A DNA stretch of 64,000 bases from Clytia hemisphaerica (lineage: Eukaryota; Cnidaria; Hydrozoa; Leptothecata; Clytiidae), in the NCBI GenBank assembly GCA_902728285.1, contig CACVBU010000993.1, positions 578,688 to 642,687 on the forward strand, read 5' to 3'. The notes under the pieces were generated by a model. It was not told where the DNA came from. It searched no databases and saw only the letters and a program-made list of their open reading frames with translations. The position numbers and the translations under genes were made by a program. Of this stretch, positions 1-11,300 are shown in pieces. The stretch's first letter is position 1, and the number at the start of each line of letters is the position of its first letter.

Positions 1-254
1 GAACAATTCGAGGTTTAAAAAGATTAAAAGATTAGGAGAAGCCAAACACCAATGAAAATTAATGATTTTTTTGAGAAAAAGGATACACTTTTCATACTAA
101 TTCCGACTAAAATTTTGATGTAAACCTGATAAAAGGTTGCCGTTTTAGCCAATCCAGAAGAGCCTATTTTCAAAAATTTTCTGGTCCGTCGGCCCCAACC
201 ATGGTGAGGCCTCCTTAGATACTATATAGAGCAAATTTTGTTTTTGCATGGTAC
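1..254. other. Left edge, unassigned
   Basis: AT-rich sequence with no coding region or terminal repeat that I can support. It leads straight into the retrotransposon fragment to its right and may be its degraded 5' part, but nothing in the sequence shows this. Confidence 0.4.
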
Positions 255-2407
255 CCTCCAAATCCTACATCCGCCACTGGTTTGTAAGAAAGTTGTCAAT
301 GAGAGTGTTGTAATTCAATCCAATGCAACATTTTTGACCTCTGGACTCATCAACACAAATGTTCTTTACTTTCCTGCTCTCAATTTCAAGCCTTTTCCTT
401 ACCAAACTCTCAAAATTGGTATTGCCCAATATGCATCAACTCAGCTCTACCAGGCTCTGAAGTTTTCTGTTTTGACCCCCCAAAAATAACTGATGTCTCT
501 GGCTTCAATCTTAATGACGAGTTGAAAACATTACTTTTACTTTCTGACCTTAACAAAGTTGTCACTGGCACCACTGCCAGTGATGATGAGGAGGAAAATA
601 GTATCCAATTTCATAATAATAGTTGCAGTTACCTTGACTGCAATGAGCTAAACAACATTATTGCCAAGACAGAATTCGATTGCTCTGAACTGCCTTTCAC
701 CTTAACATTGCGTCTATGTCAAAGCACTATGACAAATTAATCAATCTACTAGCACTGGTAAATTGTAGCTTCAGCTTTATTGGTCTCTCAGAAACAAGAA
801 ACCTAACTGAGAGTGATGACCAGCTAGGATTTCCCTATTCCAGGCTATAACAAATTCTTTACACCAACTGAGTCCTCTATATCCTCAAAAACCTCTCCTC
901 TAAACCTAGAGAAGATTTAAACCAGTTATGCTACATGCCTCTTAACCTCGAGTCTGTCTTTGTTGAAATTACTCTCTCTAATAAGTCTAACATCATAGTT
1001 GGCAACATCTATCTACATCCTTGTATGTCGATAAGAGATTTCAATAATGAATTTCTACAGCCACTTTTTTATAAGATTAAGCTAGAAAAAAAAACTAATT
1101 CTCTTATTTGGCGATTTTAACATCAATCTCCTTAAGTCCGAAGAAGTGGCTGATGCTTCCTCTTTCATGGATATTTTTGGTTCTCGCCTTATTTTACCTC
1201 AAATTCTGCTACCTACAAGGGTAACAGATCATTCAAAAACTCTGATTGACAATATTTTCTCTAGTCCTACTGAATCAGGTACTATCTCAGGCAACATATG
1301 TCATTGTATCTCGGACCATCTACCCCAGTTTTGTTTATTTCCATCTCTTAACCTTGATAAAATTCTTGAGGATGGCCCTTACTTTCGCAAGGATTGGAGC
1401 AAATTCAATGAAATTAACTTCATTCTTGAATACCCAAACATCGATTGGGCCACTCTCTATGGTGAGAATAACAATCATAGTGCTTGTTTTGACATTTTTA
1501 ACAATAAAATCAAAGACCTTCTGGAGACACACATACCCACAGTTAGGCTAACCAAAGACCAAGTAAAAACTAAACTAAAACCATGGATCACTCCTGGCCT
1601 TGTTGCATCTATGTCCAGGAGAGATTTCTATCAACGAAAAGCTTTAAGAAAAAAAAAACAAAAGCAAGAAAGCTCAATACAATGCTCTTTACAAGCGATA
1701 CAGAAACTCAATTGTCTCACTGAGTAGAAGGAGTAAGTTCATTCATTTCACACAATATTTCAGCAGACGCTCTAAAAATATGCAAAAAGTTTGCTCTGGT
1801 GTTAGAGACTTCATATCCCCAAAAACAGGTAAGTCTCCTTCTCCCATATCAATATCAATAGGTGACACAGTGACTTCTAACCCTACTGAGGTAGCTAACT
1901 GCTTTAACGATTTTTTCACCTCAATACACGTTTTTTTTTTTAAGAAACTAGTTTTACCAAGCAGCCTCAATGTTTCTTAAGAAATCGGCCTTTTGAGCCT
2001 TAAATGTTTCTTACATGTTTCTAAACTTTTTGACATAATTAGCCTTGATTGGAAGGTTCTTATAAAAAACCGAATTAAAAAATGTTATTTTCTCATTCTC
2101 AGCCTCAGCATGTTTCTTAGATGTTTCTTAGTTTTTAGGCATTCTGAGCCTCATGTTTCTTAAAAGTGTGTTTCTTAAAAAAAAAGACGTGTAGCCGACT
2201 CCATTAGGCAAAAGATGCGGCCTGCCAATCATCATTTCTCAACTTTCCTAAAAAATCACAATTAACACTCCATATTTTTTGCACCAACAACAACAGAGGA
2301 GATCAGTAAGATAATCAGCTCACTCTCACCATCTAAATCCTATGGTCCCAACACTATTCCTGTCAGAATCTTAAAACTTTTAAATCAAGACTTTGTATTG
2401 ATTCTTA
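255..2407 (+). mobile_element. Decayed LINE (non-LTR retrotransposon) fragment, endonuclease half
   Basis: Pieces of one protein lie in order in changing frames. First comes a leader with the words SYLDCNELNN. Then, near 700-900, a phrase like the start of an APE-type endonuclease (a remnant reading FIGLSETRNL). At 935-1120 is IIVGNIYLHPCMS followed by an N-terminal endonuclease stretch. At 1146-1727 is the rest of the endonuclease, with PTRVTDHSKTLIDNIFSS and ISDHLPQF, then a basic linker. At 2290-2407 is TTEEISKIISSLSPSKSYGP, the segment just before reverse transcriptase. These words match the CR1/jockey-like LINEs abundant in cnidarians; that is family knowledge, not a search result. Frameshifts, stops, a MITE inserted at 1927-2191 and loss of the reverse transcriptase make it a dead copy. 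Confidence 0.85.
1927..2191. repeat. TA-flanked MITE (CACGT-T-run family), word GTTTCTTA, inside the LINE
   Basis: The 265-bp element is bounded by TA on both sides. Its ends are CACGT, then a T-run, then AAGAAAC; the right end is the reverse complement with one mismatch. The interior repeats GTTTCTTA and GAGCCT. Removing the element and one TA rejoins the LINE frame across the junction (FFTSI to ADSIRQKM), so the insertion border is exact. Confidence 0.85.
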
Positions 2408-2585
2408 TTCTACGTGTTCTTTTGTTAAAGTTTCTTTTATTTGGTGAAATTGATATCAGTTAAAAAAATTCTGTCTTCAAATTACCCCCCCCCCTCTTAT
2501 TCCATCCCCCTGCTTATTAGAATTTAGAAAAATTTCTTACCTCCTGCTTATTCGGACCCCCCCCCCCGTCTATTCGGGAGACAAG
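2408..2585. repeat. Poly-C-rich low-complexity stretch
   Basis: Two C-runs (around 2486 and 2560) alternate with the words CTTATT and TATTCGG. No gene is visible. The stretch separates two oppositely oriented LINE fragments. Confidence 0.6.
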
Positions 2586-3617
2586 AGTAAAGCATCATTA
2601 TTGCTTGCACCACTTCATCCGGTATACCATATGCTCTAAGAATATGATCCAATTTAGATCGATCGATTGAATCGAAGGCTTTGGAAAAAAGTCTACAAAA
2701 AGAATGGTTGCTTCTAGGTTTCGCGATTTGATTCCCTCTATTAATCTTCGAATGGTCAGTATCTGTCCGGTGGTAGATCGACCTTTACGAAATCCGTTCT
2801 GGTTTTTCCTTAATACTTTCTCCACTTCGGGTTGGATTCAATTGAGCAGCAGTTTATTGTAGATTTTGGCCGCTATGGAGGTTAAAGTTATTCCTCTATA
2901 GTTTGATGGGATGCTGAGATCTCCCTTCTTAGGGAAAGGAAGTATACAGCCTTCTCTCCAGGCTTCGATTTCATGGGATTCGTAAACTGCATTGCAAAAG
3001 TTGAGGAGATGTGCGTCAAATTTTCGAGATTTCCACAATTCTGGTGGGATTTCGTCAAGTCCACAGCTGCTTTTTTGTTCTTTATCGCTTTCAATACTTT
3101 ATCGAGTTCTGCCAGATCGAAAGGACCCGTTTTAATGGAGAGTGTATGTTCAATCACTCTCTCAATGTTGGAAGGCGTTTCATCAGGGGGTTGACCAAGC
3201 AGATTTTTGAAGTGCTCTTTCCACTTGTTGACCCGTTCATCTTGCGAGCCACCTTTAAGTTTGGCTGTAGAAGAATCTTTTCGCCCTGTGATTTTGTTAA
3301 TGGTTTGCCATGCGAGTGAGGATTTTTGACTTTCCGCGGCTGCAGTTATCGAGTCTATCTTTTCCTGGATATACTTCGCTTTTTCTGATTTATACACTTG
3401 TTCGAGGTTTCTTTGAAGTACTGTTACAGCATCGATATTTTGAAATGTAGGATTTTTGTTTTTTGATTTGGATGCAATTCCTAATAAGGTAGGGAAGTGT
3501 TGGTTTCGTAGTATATTTTTCGAGATTCGAGGCCGAAACCTGAACCCCGACACGCGCCCCTTGTTGACCCGCGCGACAGGCGATGCGGTTTGAAAGTCTT
3601 GGGATAAATTGAGTCAT
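2586..3617 (-). pseudogene. Decayed LINE reverse-transcriptase fragment
   Basis: Read on the minus strand. The 3553-2888 piece ends in a domain linker with KKAAVDL. A frameshift leads to 3038-2838 with WREGCILPFPKKGD and NYRGITLTSIAAKIYNKLL, which are reverse-transcriptase motifs before the catalytic core. After an in-frame stop, 2825-2598 carries QNGFRKGRSTTGQILTIRRL and ATILFVDF, where the first catalytic aspartate of the palm domain would lie. The sequence then diverges and the catalytic centre containing the YxDD box is absent. Frameshifts and stops show it is dead. Its wording differs from the plus-strand LINE at 255-2407, so it is a separate family. Missing its 3' half is unusual for a LINE, where 5' truncation is normal, and points to a later deletion. 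Confidence 0.8.
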
Positions 3618-3764
3618 TTTAATTTATCGTTAGCTAAAATACACATCAGCGCTCGCCACTACTGTTGATGCGTGCAGTAACTCACTTTTGGAACTGTTTT
3701 GAAATCTGATCGTATGATTCATCCGCCCGACATTTCGTTGAATTACGACCATTGACTTGTTGTC

Positions 3765-4429
3765 GTATACTTACTTCAGTATACTTCAGTTTGATTTGAT
3801 GATATTCATCTGTCCAGCTCGTTGAGCCCAACACGTATGATTTGATCGAAAAGAGCATTTGATTCAGCCAATCTTGTTTGTCGCGACGTAGTGTGAGGTT
3901 CGTCGGGTATAGAGCACAGATATTTATCGAGTCGTTTCTTGAATGAATCTTTTGAACAGCCAGTGATATTTCGTATGTCAGAGGGAATACTGTTGAAGAG
4001 TTTTGGACCCTGTACAGCTAAGCTCTCACAAATAAATTTGCGAAAGCTACTTCGTTCGATTATTCGTAGTTGGCATTTTCGACCATGACGGCTTGTAGTT
4101 GAAGACGAGACACCTCCTTTTACAGTACCATCTCCTTCAGCGTGGCTGAAATTTGGTACTATACCCTCTAGTATCGACCAAATATAAATAATTCTGTATC
4201 TCTCCCTCCTCCTTTGTAGAGAATACATTTTCAACATTTTCAATTGTTCCCAATAATCGAAAGCACTAAGGCCTTTGATTTTATTGAAGAAGTTCTTTTG
4301 TACGGATTCAATCTGTTCAATTTGGTGGATGCTGTTTGGTGACCAAAGCTGAGAACAGTAGTCAAGGTGAGGGAGAACTAAGGATTTCCATAACGTTATC
4401 ATAACATCACTGCTTCTGTCGTCAAACAT
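3765..4429 (-). pseudogene. LINE ORF2 C-terminal fragment with 3' tail repeat
   Basis: An open frame (4429-3806, 207 codons) encodes the region after reverse transcriptase in CR1/jockey-type LINEs. It contains WKSLVLPHLDYCSQLWSP, SVQKNFFNKI and YSLQRRRERYRIIYIW, and a tail with FKKRLDKYL. The stop is followed by a short tandem tail of CTGAAGTATA-like units (about 3768-3790), as expected for the 3' end of such an element. The copy is 5'-truncated at about 4429, the normal outcome of aborted reverse transcription. It lies upstream of, not downstream from, the RT fragment at 2586-3617 on the same strand, so the two are not parts of one element in order. Confidence 0.8.
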
Positions 4430-4643
4430 CTCATGATATTGTGTGTTTGGTCTCTTTTTAATCCATCAAAATCAATCTTCCCTAACGCGTTTCTATCGAG
4501 AATTTAGCCCCGGGAATATCATCGAGAATTTGGATGGATTCTTCTTCTCTTCTCTTTTTTATCAAAATAAACATGAATCAAAAAAGTTCATGGATAAAGA
4601 ATTATGTCAAAAGTTATAGGAACAAGGTTATGGTTACCAAGTA

Positions 4644-5234
4644 CACGTTTTTTAATATAACTGGACAGACTATATAAGAACATACGGCTTCGATGGCCAA
4701 TATATTAAGAACAAGTTAAGGCTTTGTGAACTCAAAAACAACCGAATTTCCTCAAAAAAATGAGGAAAATAAAGAACATGTTAAGAACTTGTTTGGGCTT
4801 AAAACTAAAAAAGTTAAGAACATCCCCAGGCTCAAAAATGTTGGATGTTCTTATAAAAATAAAACACCCTTTTTTTTATAAGAATAGTGTACTTTGGATG
4901 AGGGTCAAGTATTCTTAAGAAAGTGCCAAAATTGAGGGTGAAATAATTCTTAACGTATTCTTACTTTTTTAGACTTTTTTAGACTTTTACAAACACGAGA
5001 AATTATCAATTTGAGAGTTTTGCTCTTTTGAGTCAACATTTGAGCTTGAATTTAACTCTAACAAAGGAAGCAGTTTTTTCAATTCTGTTAACCAAATACA
5101 AAATTACTGTTATTCTGTGAAATTCACCCTAGAGGGTATTCTTAGGGTATTCTTACGATTTGGCCAATTTTCACCCTGATATTCTTATAGAAGATATTCT
5201 TATAAAAAGCAGTTAGTTTTTTATAAAAAACGCG
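4644..5234. repeat. Two abutting MITEs of the CACGT-T-run family
   Basis: The outer borders are TA on each side (4642-4643 and 5235-5236), with CACGTTTTTTAA at the left and AAAAAACGCG at the right. The left part (to about 4868) repeats AAGAACAT and ends in TTCTTATAAAAA. The right part begins with a T-run and ATAAGAATA and repeats ATTCTTA. The two halves therefore use different internal words, which suggests two subfamily members end to end or one inserted at the edge of the other. Confidence 0.7.
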
Positions 5235-5530
5235 TACATATAGTACATATTGCTGTATCGAAAGTGGTCTTGAAGAAATAAAGAAACACTAGGAAATTTT
5301 TCGTTACAATTATAGAATAGTTAATTATCATGAAAATAAAGGGAAAAGTGATAGAACAATTAAACATTAAAAGAAAATTACTATGTACATTAGATTCCAG
5401 GCAGTAATTACTTTAACTTGCTAGTTTAGTATTTCTGAAAAGCTCACAAGTCTTCCCTCTTGGACGACATTCAATATCAATACAAAATAAGCAGTGAATT
5501 GAAGAACAGAACAAAAAGGAAAAATAATAC

Positions 5531-6641
5531 AGTGGAACCTCTAATTAGCGGACACCATCGGGGAAAGAGGTTAGTGTCTGCTAATTAGAAGTGTCCGCCT
5601 TTTAGAAACTTTTGATCTCGGAGCTCCAATTTTGAAATTAAGCCATCCCAGGGTGTCGAAAATACAAAATTATGGGGTCTAAAGTACTTATCTTCAGACA
5701 CTAGGCCATAGAAGAACAAGAGAAAGGTTATTAAAATGCAACAATTTAGTTTTTAACAAATAAAAGACAATCAGTGATTTATGATTTCTTTGGCCCACCT
5801 AAATTCGTTGAATGGGTCAAGGGAAAACTGGAAATTTGTAGAAATAATTTGAATAATAAGACTAATAAGTGCTTGAAATAAAAATATCTAAAAAAAAAAA
5901 TTTCGATTTTAGACGTCTGTGACCCGTTTGATATTCAATGTCCGCTAATTGGAGAGCTAAAATAGGGGTTTTGGCCATTTCGTGCGAAAAAATTTGTCCG
6001 CTAATTTCTGCCGTGATCTGACAAAAGGAAGTAACCTTCAATTTTTTAAAATTCATATTTTTGCAAAAATCAACTCCTAAGAGTCCAGCTTGTGTTTTCC
6101 AGTAGTTGATTTCTAGTAAAAGACTTCTTTTTATCAATTCTTTTTGGACTAAAGTTTCATTTTATTTTCTGACAAAAGGAAGTAAGTCACTTACTTCTTT
6201 TTATATCCTGAAAAATGAAAATTGCTCGCAATATTTTGCAGTTTATGTTCTGACAAAAAGAAGTAACTTTAAAATTTTTAGCTTGAAAGAGCTGAGTATA
6301 GTAAAACTTGAGTAGATTTTTCCAAAATCAAGATGTTTAACTCTTTTTAACTCCTTCCTTTTAAAATATTATACTATTCTAGGGTTTGGTCTTTCACAAT
6401 CAGCAAAAGTTTTGATCTTAGAACGATACCATTAATCTTGAATAAGGTCAACTCGTTTATGCAATTATCTCAAAATAAGAAAAATGCAGTTACTTCCTTT
6501 TGTCAGATCACGGCAGATTTAGTGTCCGCCTTTTAGAAACTTTTTTATCAGGATTTGACTAGGAAACGGCCGGGGAAAATGAAATTGTCCGCTAATCAGA
6601 GGTGTCCGCCTAAGAGTGGCCGTTAATTAGAGGTTTTACTG
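5531..6641. repeat. pogo/Tigger-like non-autonomous DNA transposon, 1.1 kb
   Basis: The ends are TA/CAGTGGAACCTCTAATTAGC at the left and the reverse complement (GTTAATTAGAGGTTTTACTG/TA) at the right. The CAGT start and TA target duplication are typical of pogo/Tigger transposons. Subterminal copies of GTGTCCGCCTTTTAGAAAC occur near both ends. There is no transposase frame. A second palindromic element is nested at 6008-6516. Confidence 0.8.
6008..6516. repeat. Nested foldback element with repeated ACAAAAGGAAGTAA word
   Basis: The 28-bp ends starting CTGCCGTGATCTGACAAAAG are perfectly inverted at the right. ATTT flanks both sides (6004-6007, 6517-6520) and may be the target duplication. The subterminal word CTGACAAAAGGAAGTAA recurs internally near 6171 and, with one change, near 6250. 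No coding capacity. Confidence 0.8.
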
Positions 6642-6647
6642 TATCTA

Positions 6648-7005
6648 CTTTAATGGGATAAATTTTCGCAGGGATTAAATTTCGAAGATTTCGCGGATTT
6701 GGGTGCCATCCGCGAAATTAAGTCCTAATGAAAATTTTAAAGAGCCTTATCCGCGAAATATATCTAAACAAAACTCAAAAAAATGTCAAATAAATACTTG
6801 GAATGTTTACTGGCATCAAAGAGGCGCAAATAATACGTATTTCAACAACCAACAAGCATGATTTGACAGTAAAAGGCACAAAATTGTAAAAATATTGACA
6901 CCCAATAGCGCCATCCGCGAAATTAAGCCCCCGCGAAATCATAAAATTTTGCGGATGAGCTCAACTGCGAAACTTAATCCCCGTGAAAAAGTAATCCCAT
7001 TAAAG
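6648..7005. repeat. TA-flanked MITE with CTTTAATGGGAT ends
   Basis: The terminal inverted repeat is CTTTAATGGGATAAATTTTC at the left; the right end matches its first 12 bases exactly and then diverges. TA lies on both sides. The interior repeats CCGCGAAATTAAG in both orientations. 358 bp, no ORF. Confidence 0.75.
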
Positions 7006-7220
7006 TAAGCTGTAATATCAGCCACCTCTGGAATCGCATTTTTAGATGCTACACAAAATTTATATTACAACCCTAATTATATAAATCAACTAAATTAGTA
7101 ACGATTAAAAAGCCAACAAGTCGATACCAGGAGAATTACAGAATTTATGCTGCCCTAGATTTCAAATACCTCAAATATTTTTAGGAAAGTAAAACTTGGG
7201 ATTCTCCAGTAGCGTAGTCG

Positions 7221-7356
7221 TAGACAAGAGGGACGTAAAATTTGTGTAGGAGAGCATATTTTATGACACTATTATCATCTATTCGTAATATAAAAATTTA
7301 ATTAGAGTGTCATAAAAATATGCTCTCCCACACAAATTTTGCGCCCCTCCTGTCTA
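7221..7356. repeat. Short foldback MITE
   Basis: Two arms of about 50 bp are inverted around a short AT-rich loop. The left arm begins TAGACAAGAGGGACGTAAAA; the right arm ends with its near-complement at CTGTCTA. Both arms contain GGAGAGCATATTTT or its complement. It may use a TA target. Confidence 0.75.
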
Positions 7357-8389
7357 AGTTACTGGCAATTTTAAAATTAAAGATTTGGAATTAATTTTCC
7401 AGTCTATCCAAAAAAAATTTGGCGGAGGTGCGGTGATAAGTGTTTTAATGTTACTACCTAGAAGATCAGGAAAAGTATTTTTGAAAAAGTTTCAAATTTG
7501 CTTACGTAATAAAATACAAAAATAAATTGAAACATTATAACATTGTTGGCATACTATAGGTTGAGAAATTAAAGGTTTTGTTTTTACATAAAACAGCTCC
7601 CGTTCCATATCAGATACATATTTTATATTAGGACAGTGTCTGCCTATTGTTATATTGTGGTGATATAAAAGAAAAATGTATTTCTTTTCCTCTCTCTGAC
7701 CAATCTTGCTCCACATGCGTGTCAATTCAATATAAAAAAGCTTGTAACGATAATACTCTTATTTAAAAACAAAACCTTTAAAAAGTACAATCACGAATGT
7801 CATCTCTACACAAATGAAATTATTAATCGTGCGCTACTATAATACACTTTGCCCCCAAAAAATCTTAGTTTCTAAATTCGAAAACATTCAAATTAGTTTA
7901 TGATTATTCAATTTTAAGAAATTTAAGGGCCTTTGAGCATAAATCAGTGTAAGATAAAACAAATGATACAAAATATATTTTTACAAAAACTAAATTTGAA
8001 GTGGTTTTGATCGAATCTACGTGGGTAACTAGTGTCTTTTTTCAAATTACAAAGCCCAATTAATGTAATGGGCTTTTCCAGAAAAAAAGTTTTTGGAAAT
8101 TTATTCCTCGGATAATGACGACTTTTGACCCCCAGACAGCAGGTCTACCCACCCCCCCCCCCGAAAAGCATCATTTGACTCCCTGGACATTCAAAATTAC
8201 TCTCAAACGGAGCAAAATTACCCTTAAACAGAGCAAGTTTACCCCCCGGACAAGGCAAATTTAGTAGATTTTCAACTACCCCCGGACACTATATCCTCCA
8301 CCCTCCCATGTACGAACATTTTCTGGAAGAACCCAATATTTTACAAAGTAACTATTAAACCAGCTGGGTTGTTCCGGGAGTGTTCAGCT
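7357..8389. other. Intergenic, downstream of the beta-helix gene
   Basis: No coding region seen. A C-run near 8150 precedes spaced words containing GGACA and CAAATT, a degenerate short repeat. The 3' untranslated region of the minus-strand gene should occupy the right part. Confidence 0.5.
8100..8105 (-). promoter_or_regulatory. Candidate polyadenylation signal of the beta-helix gene
   Basis: AATAAA on the minus strand, about 285 nt past the stop at 8390-8392. It is the nearest exact hexamer I noticed, but in AT-rich DNA it may be chance. Confidence 0.35.
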
Positions 8390-11300
8390 TTAATCTTCGT
8401 CTGATTCAAGATCTACAGAAGCTCCCCCTCTTTTAGATTTATTCCAACAAGACACGTTTTTTATCTTCATAAATATTGGTATTAAAACATTCATAAAGAG
8501 TAGCACAGTCACAGGTGTGGCAACCAAATCCAGGTACCAAAGTACCTTTAAGGTTCTCCTTGGGATCGGTGGCTGATCGGCGATATCAAAAACGTAGAGG
8601 AATGATTGGAACATGTTGTTGACCAAAGTGAAATTGATTCCCAAGAGACCAATAACTTCCATCCAATGCAAGATTGTGAATTGCTCTTTGTACGGCTTGA
8701 TGAACCAGTAGACGATAATGAAGAAAAGGATAAAGGGTGCTGCGTAACAGATTCGGTTGACAGGGTTGATAGCATATGTCGTGAGGAAAGCCAGAATCAA
8801 ACGTTGGTACAATCTAGAGCGAAAAGGAAAACTTTTAACTTGAAAGTCTAGTGGTTTTATCTGCAAGAATTAGATCAACTTGACTTTCAACCTACCTTAT
8901 TACACGAATATTACTAGTCAACACGAATTGAAAAATTTTGTGTCAATAAAACCCCTTAATTAAAACCAGCCGTGGTGTCCTTGAAAAAGCAAATAAGATT
9001 CGTGTTAATTTTTTGCGTGTTAATTTCAAGGCCGTTGAATACTTGTCTAGTAATATTCATGTTAACTACAGGGCTTACACTGTGACACATCTACGAGCAT
9101 AACGGTCAGGGCTCTTATGGTAGAAGTTTGTAATTGTGGGGTTGTTCTTTGATATGCCATGTCATTTGAAGGAGACTTTCTTTTTTTGCAAAAAAGTTTT
9201 TCTACTTTAGTCGGATTAATTCGCAAGATTAATTTTCTTTTCAAAAATAAAACTCGCTAATTCGTGTGGTCTTGCTGACCGGGTAAATAAGATCGACGTG
9301 AAATTCTATAAAAAATTGTAGTGAAAAAAAAGACACTTTACGATTTACATTTTGGTTTAAAATTGGTGTTTTTAGGGACTTACATGTTTGTTTTTTGACT
9401 CATTCGCAAAATTCAATCTCGCGAAAATAATACGACCTAAGTAGGCATATTCAATTTTGATCAATTGATTCAATTCTGATCTCTTGCGAAAATGCTTTTA
9501 AAAGAAATTAATTTATTTAGTCTTGATTAGGTATTTGCGTGGGAAATAGCAATTTCACAATTTGTGATTATTGAATTTCACACGCGTGTGATTTGATGAT
9601 TTTTTCCTGTGATTGATGGCTCTGTTTCATGGCCAAAGAAGAACACAAAGAAAATTTTCTTTGCCATTCCTCCATCTGTAAGCTTACGAACATTTATCAG
9701 ATCAAAGTAAGAGCTTATAAGCATGACAATGGTATTCATGATATTCATGACGTAATGTTTTCTACGGAAAGATCAGTAGTGGCAAATTTTATACTACTTT
9801 TGTCTAGTTTAAATTTGTGGGTATTTCCGATGAAAACATTACGTCATGAATAGCATGATATTTTAACCTACCTCCAAGTCTCCCAGAAGACATAGTATTC
9901 TTTGCCTTCTCTTTTTCTGTACGCTTCTTCGAACATCTCCTTTAAGTATTGACAAACTTGTTTGTTTTCTCGTGTGTCTTGGTCTTTTGATTGCCAGTTA
10001 CGTCTTGTGAAATGCCAGTAGAATGCTATCGGTGGAAAGATGAGGCAGAAAACGAACTTCCTCAATGAGATGACGTGACGCATAAAGAGACGATAAGCCA
10101 ACATGAGTGCTGCTGGAAATGGAATTACCCAAAATGCAACGAAGATCATTTGACACTTTTGCCACCATTGAAAACATACCTCTTCGCCATTTAAAAACCA
10201 TACTTTCATACCCTCAATTTCAACGCAATGGAAACAAATAATTGCAAACGTTGCGACGTTCTTGTATCCAAACAAGATGATCCGGATCATTCCTAACCCG
10301 ACTCGTTCAATAAATGTAAGATTCAAAGGATGTTCTGTTGGTTGGTCTCGTCCCCTTGCATTTCGGATACATGATCTGATCGCTTTAAAGACAAGACAAA
10401 GAACTAAAAACACAATAGCCCACATTAGCATAACAATGACCACAAATTGATTCTGGATGAAACCTTCACCTTTGGCAGTTAAACCTTTTTGTGGACATAA
10501 CGATTGAATAAATCCAACAAAATTTCCGTTCATAAATTCAGTGACATATTTTTGATATGTACTTGCTATTTGGTAGCTTTCGTCAACATTAACAGTTAAT
10601 AATGATCTGATTTGATAGAAGCCAACAACAATATTGAAGGCTCCGGACATGGTCATTTTAGGTTTTTCTTCTTCTCCACCATTGTTTTGATTGACATCTC
10701 CATTGGGTGTTACTATGGCTACTTGTACATCACCGTTTTGGTTCTCGTCGCCTGACGGTTTTTCGCTCAACCCAATCATTTCTTCTGGTTGCTGTTTTTC
10801 ATTTTTGACTCCACGGCAACACTTCTTAACCTTTCCGCAACAGTTTTTAAAGAGTTTTCCCATATTCTCTTTGATATTGAGCTCTTTGAAGAAGGTTGTA
10901 ATGTTCTTTAAGAAAAGAAACAAAATACATGCGATGAATGATGTGGCAGTGTAGAAAAGCCAAAACAAGTATGAATTTTGACATTCCGCCTTCAATATAC
11001 ATTCGTCATTAAAGAAATTTTCTTGGTAACCATTTTCACACATTCCACAAAGACGCCCGTGTCGGTTATTTTTGCAGTTCTTAATACTATTCCTACATTC
11101 TTTCTTTGTGCAACAATAAGATTTAGGGCAAGAAGTGAATAATACTTGACCATCGGATTTCTCGTCTCCGTAAAAATTACCACTGCTTCTGATACCATTA
11201 TTACAGATTCCTCCAAGAGGACACGGGTGACATTTGAAATCTTCGAGATAGTTATGCACTTTCAATTTACTGTCAAATGTCTCACCGTCTAACTCGTATC

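Noticed and set aside
2586..4429. One continuous minus-strand LINE
   Set aside because: The C-terminal part lies upstream of the reverse-transcriptase part, so the order is wrong for one element.
8606..8851. 81-codon plus-strand frame
   Set aside because: Antisense shadow of the membrane-spanning exon of the beta-helix gene.
8814..8866. Exon start at 8866 or 8861 (TTCTTGCAG acceptor)
   Set aside because: Joining it to the phase-2 donor at 9872 gives an immediate stop. The pyrimidine-rich acceptor before 8813 keeps the frame and yields FWETWRLYQRLIL.
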